A stretch of DNA of 64,000 nt from Achromobacter pestifer (GTDB lineage Bacteria > Pseudomonadota > Gammaproteobacteria > Burkholderiales > Burkholderiaceae_B), in the NCBI RefSeq assembly GCF_013267355.1, contig NZ_CP053985.1:4960001-5024000 (forward strand). Direction: 5' to 3'. The translations under genes and the position numbers were made by a program. Shown here piece after piece: positions 63,179-64,000 of this stretch; the first letter of the stretch is position 1; every line of letters starts with the position of its first letter. The notes under the pieces were generated by a model. The model did not search any database, was not told the DNA's origin, and saw nothing but the letters and a program-made list of their open reading frames with translations.

Positions 63179-64000
63179 ATGATGAAGAGACTATTGGCCG
63201 GCGTCACGCTGGCTTGTATCGGCGTCACGGGCCAGGCGATGGCCCAGGACAGCTATCCCAACCGCCCGATACGCATCGTGGTGCCGTTCTCGCCAGGCGG
63301 CGCGACCGACATCATGAGCCGCCTGCTGGCGGAAAAGCTCAGCGGCAAACTGGGCCAGCCGGTGATCGTGGAGAACAAGCCGGGCGGTGGCACCATGATC
63401 GCGTCCGACTACGTGTCGCGCGCCGAGCCCGACGGCTACACCTTGCTGATGGCGGCCTCGTCGCTGGGCATCGCGCCCAGCATCTACGCCAAGGTGAACT
63501 ACGACCCGATCAAGGACTTCGCGCCCATCAGCCAGGTGGCCTCGGTGGTGCACGTGCTGGAGGTGCATCCCTCGGTGCCCGCCAAGAACGTGGGCGAGCT
63601 GATTGCCTACCTGAAGGCGAATCCGGGCAAGGTCAGCTACGGCTCGGTCGGCACCGGCAGCTCGACCCATCTGGAGGCTGAACTCTTCAACAGCATGGCG
63701 GGCGTGCAGATGACGCACATTCCGTACAAGGGCAGCGCGCCGGCGCTCAACGATCTGGTGGCGGGCCGCCTGCAGGTCATGTTCGACGCCTGGGCTTCGT
63801 CCGGACCCTTCGTCAAGGACGGCAAGCTGCGCGTGCTGGCGGTGACCACCGCCCAGCCCTCGGCCTCGGTGCCGGACCTGCCCACCGTGGCGGCCTCGGG
63901 CCTGCCGGGTTATTCGGCCATGCCGTGGCTGGGCCTGGTGGCGCCGGCGCGCACGCCGCAGCCGGTGGTGGACAAGATCTACAGCAACCTGGCGCAGATC
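63179..64000 (+). CDS. Bug/TctC family solute-binding protein, 3' partial
   Basis: Runs off the window; about 274 codons are visible from the ATG at 63179 (a second ATG follows directly), preceded by CAGGAGGAG. Signal peptide ends near QAMAQDSYPN. Bug motifs: YPNRPIRIVVPFSPGGATDIMSR, ENKPGGGTMIAS, EPDGYTLLMA, VSYGSVGTGSSTHLE and HIPYKGSAPALNDL. In the operon of the enoyl-CoA hydratase and acyl-CoA synthetase, so it probably binds the acid they use. The conserved C-terminal part is missing because of the window edge. Confidence 0.92.
   Translation, partial: MMKRLLAGVTLACIGVTGQAMAQDSYPNRPIRIVVPFSPGGATDIMSRLLAEKLSGKLGQPVIVENKPGGGTMIASDYVSRAEPDGYTLLMAASSLGIAPSIYAKVNYDPIKDFAPISQVASVVHVLEVHPSVPAKNVGELIAYLKANPGKVSYGSVGTGSSTHLEAELFNSMAGVQMTHIPYKGSAPALNDLVAGRLQVMFDAWASSGPFVKDGKLRVLAVTTAQPSASVPDLPTVAASGLPGYSAMPWLGLVAPARTPQPVVDKIYSNLAQI

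Overview
The window is high-GC chromosomal DNA from a betaproteobacterium, most likely the family Alcaligenaceae (Achromobacter/Bordetella type). The evidence is the two Bug/TctC-type solute-binding proteins, an EF-P with arginine at position 32 beside its rhamnosyltransferase EarP, the general gene style, and ATGA-overlapped operons. The genus is an inference. I see no rRNA, tRNA, CRISPR array, insertion sequence or prophage. Both ends cut through genes.

Layout. 1-5853: a peptide/microcin-type ABC importer (binding protein, two permeases, fused double ATPase), then a MarR-type regulator (5896-6441). 6470-10861: a very repetitive glycine-rich, collagen-like lipoprotein and a TpsB/FhaC-family outer-membrane transporter with no TpsA partner, separated and flanked by AT-rich, palindrome-rich DNA. 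11309-12139: an MHYT-domain membrane sensor. 12262-25968: a complete tad/flp type IVb pilus locus (Flp pilin, prepilin peptidase, two TadE-like pseudopilins, CpaB, secretin, TadZ, TadA, TadB, TadC, TadD, a DUF3613-like protein, TadG) closed by a sigma-54 activator. 26086-31504: housekeeping genes, including a coiled-coil lipoprotein, a DUF1178 protein, efp, earP, a DUF2863-like protein and a DODA-type dioxygenase.

31599-34304 and 51012-53603: aconitases AcnA and AcnB, which carry an identical 21-bp dyad upstream and so probably share one regulator. 34572-39078: LysR regulator, DECR-like reductase, acyl-CoA ligase and a Bug protein. 39148-47737: an FCD/GntR regulator divergent from a complete branched-chain-type (Liv) ABC importer joined to an M20 amidohydrolase and an MlrC-type M81 protein, which looks like uptake and hydrolysis of an amide, ureido or peptide-like compound. 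A Fur-box-preceded TonB receptor, a lytic transglycosylase lipoprotein, a zinc-ribbon/FxLYD membrane protein, a TauE/SafE exporter and a CBS protein follow. 57057-64000: LysR, thiolase, IclR, enoyl-CoA hydratase, NDP-forming acyl-CoA synthetase and a Bug protein, a second acyl-CoA catabolic cluster.

The most interesting signals are: the shared acnA/acnB operator; the efp leader, which contains an in-frame upstream PPG-encoding start nested with terminator-like hairpins; the repeat lipoprotein/orphan TpsB region with matching TTTTCC/GGAAAA dyads; the perfect 22-bp palindrome controlling the Liv cluster; and a tadE gene with no normal start codon. All functional names come from reading motifs and family resemblance by eye; no database search was run.
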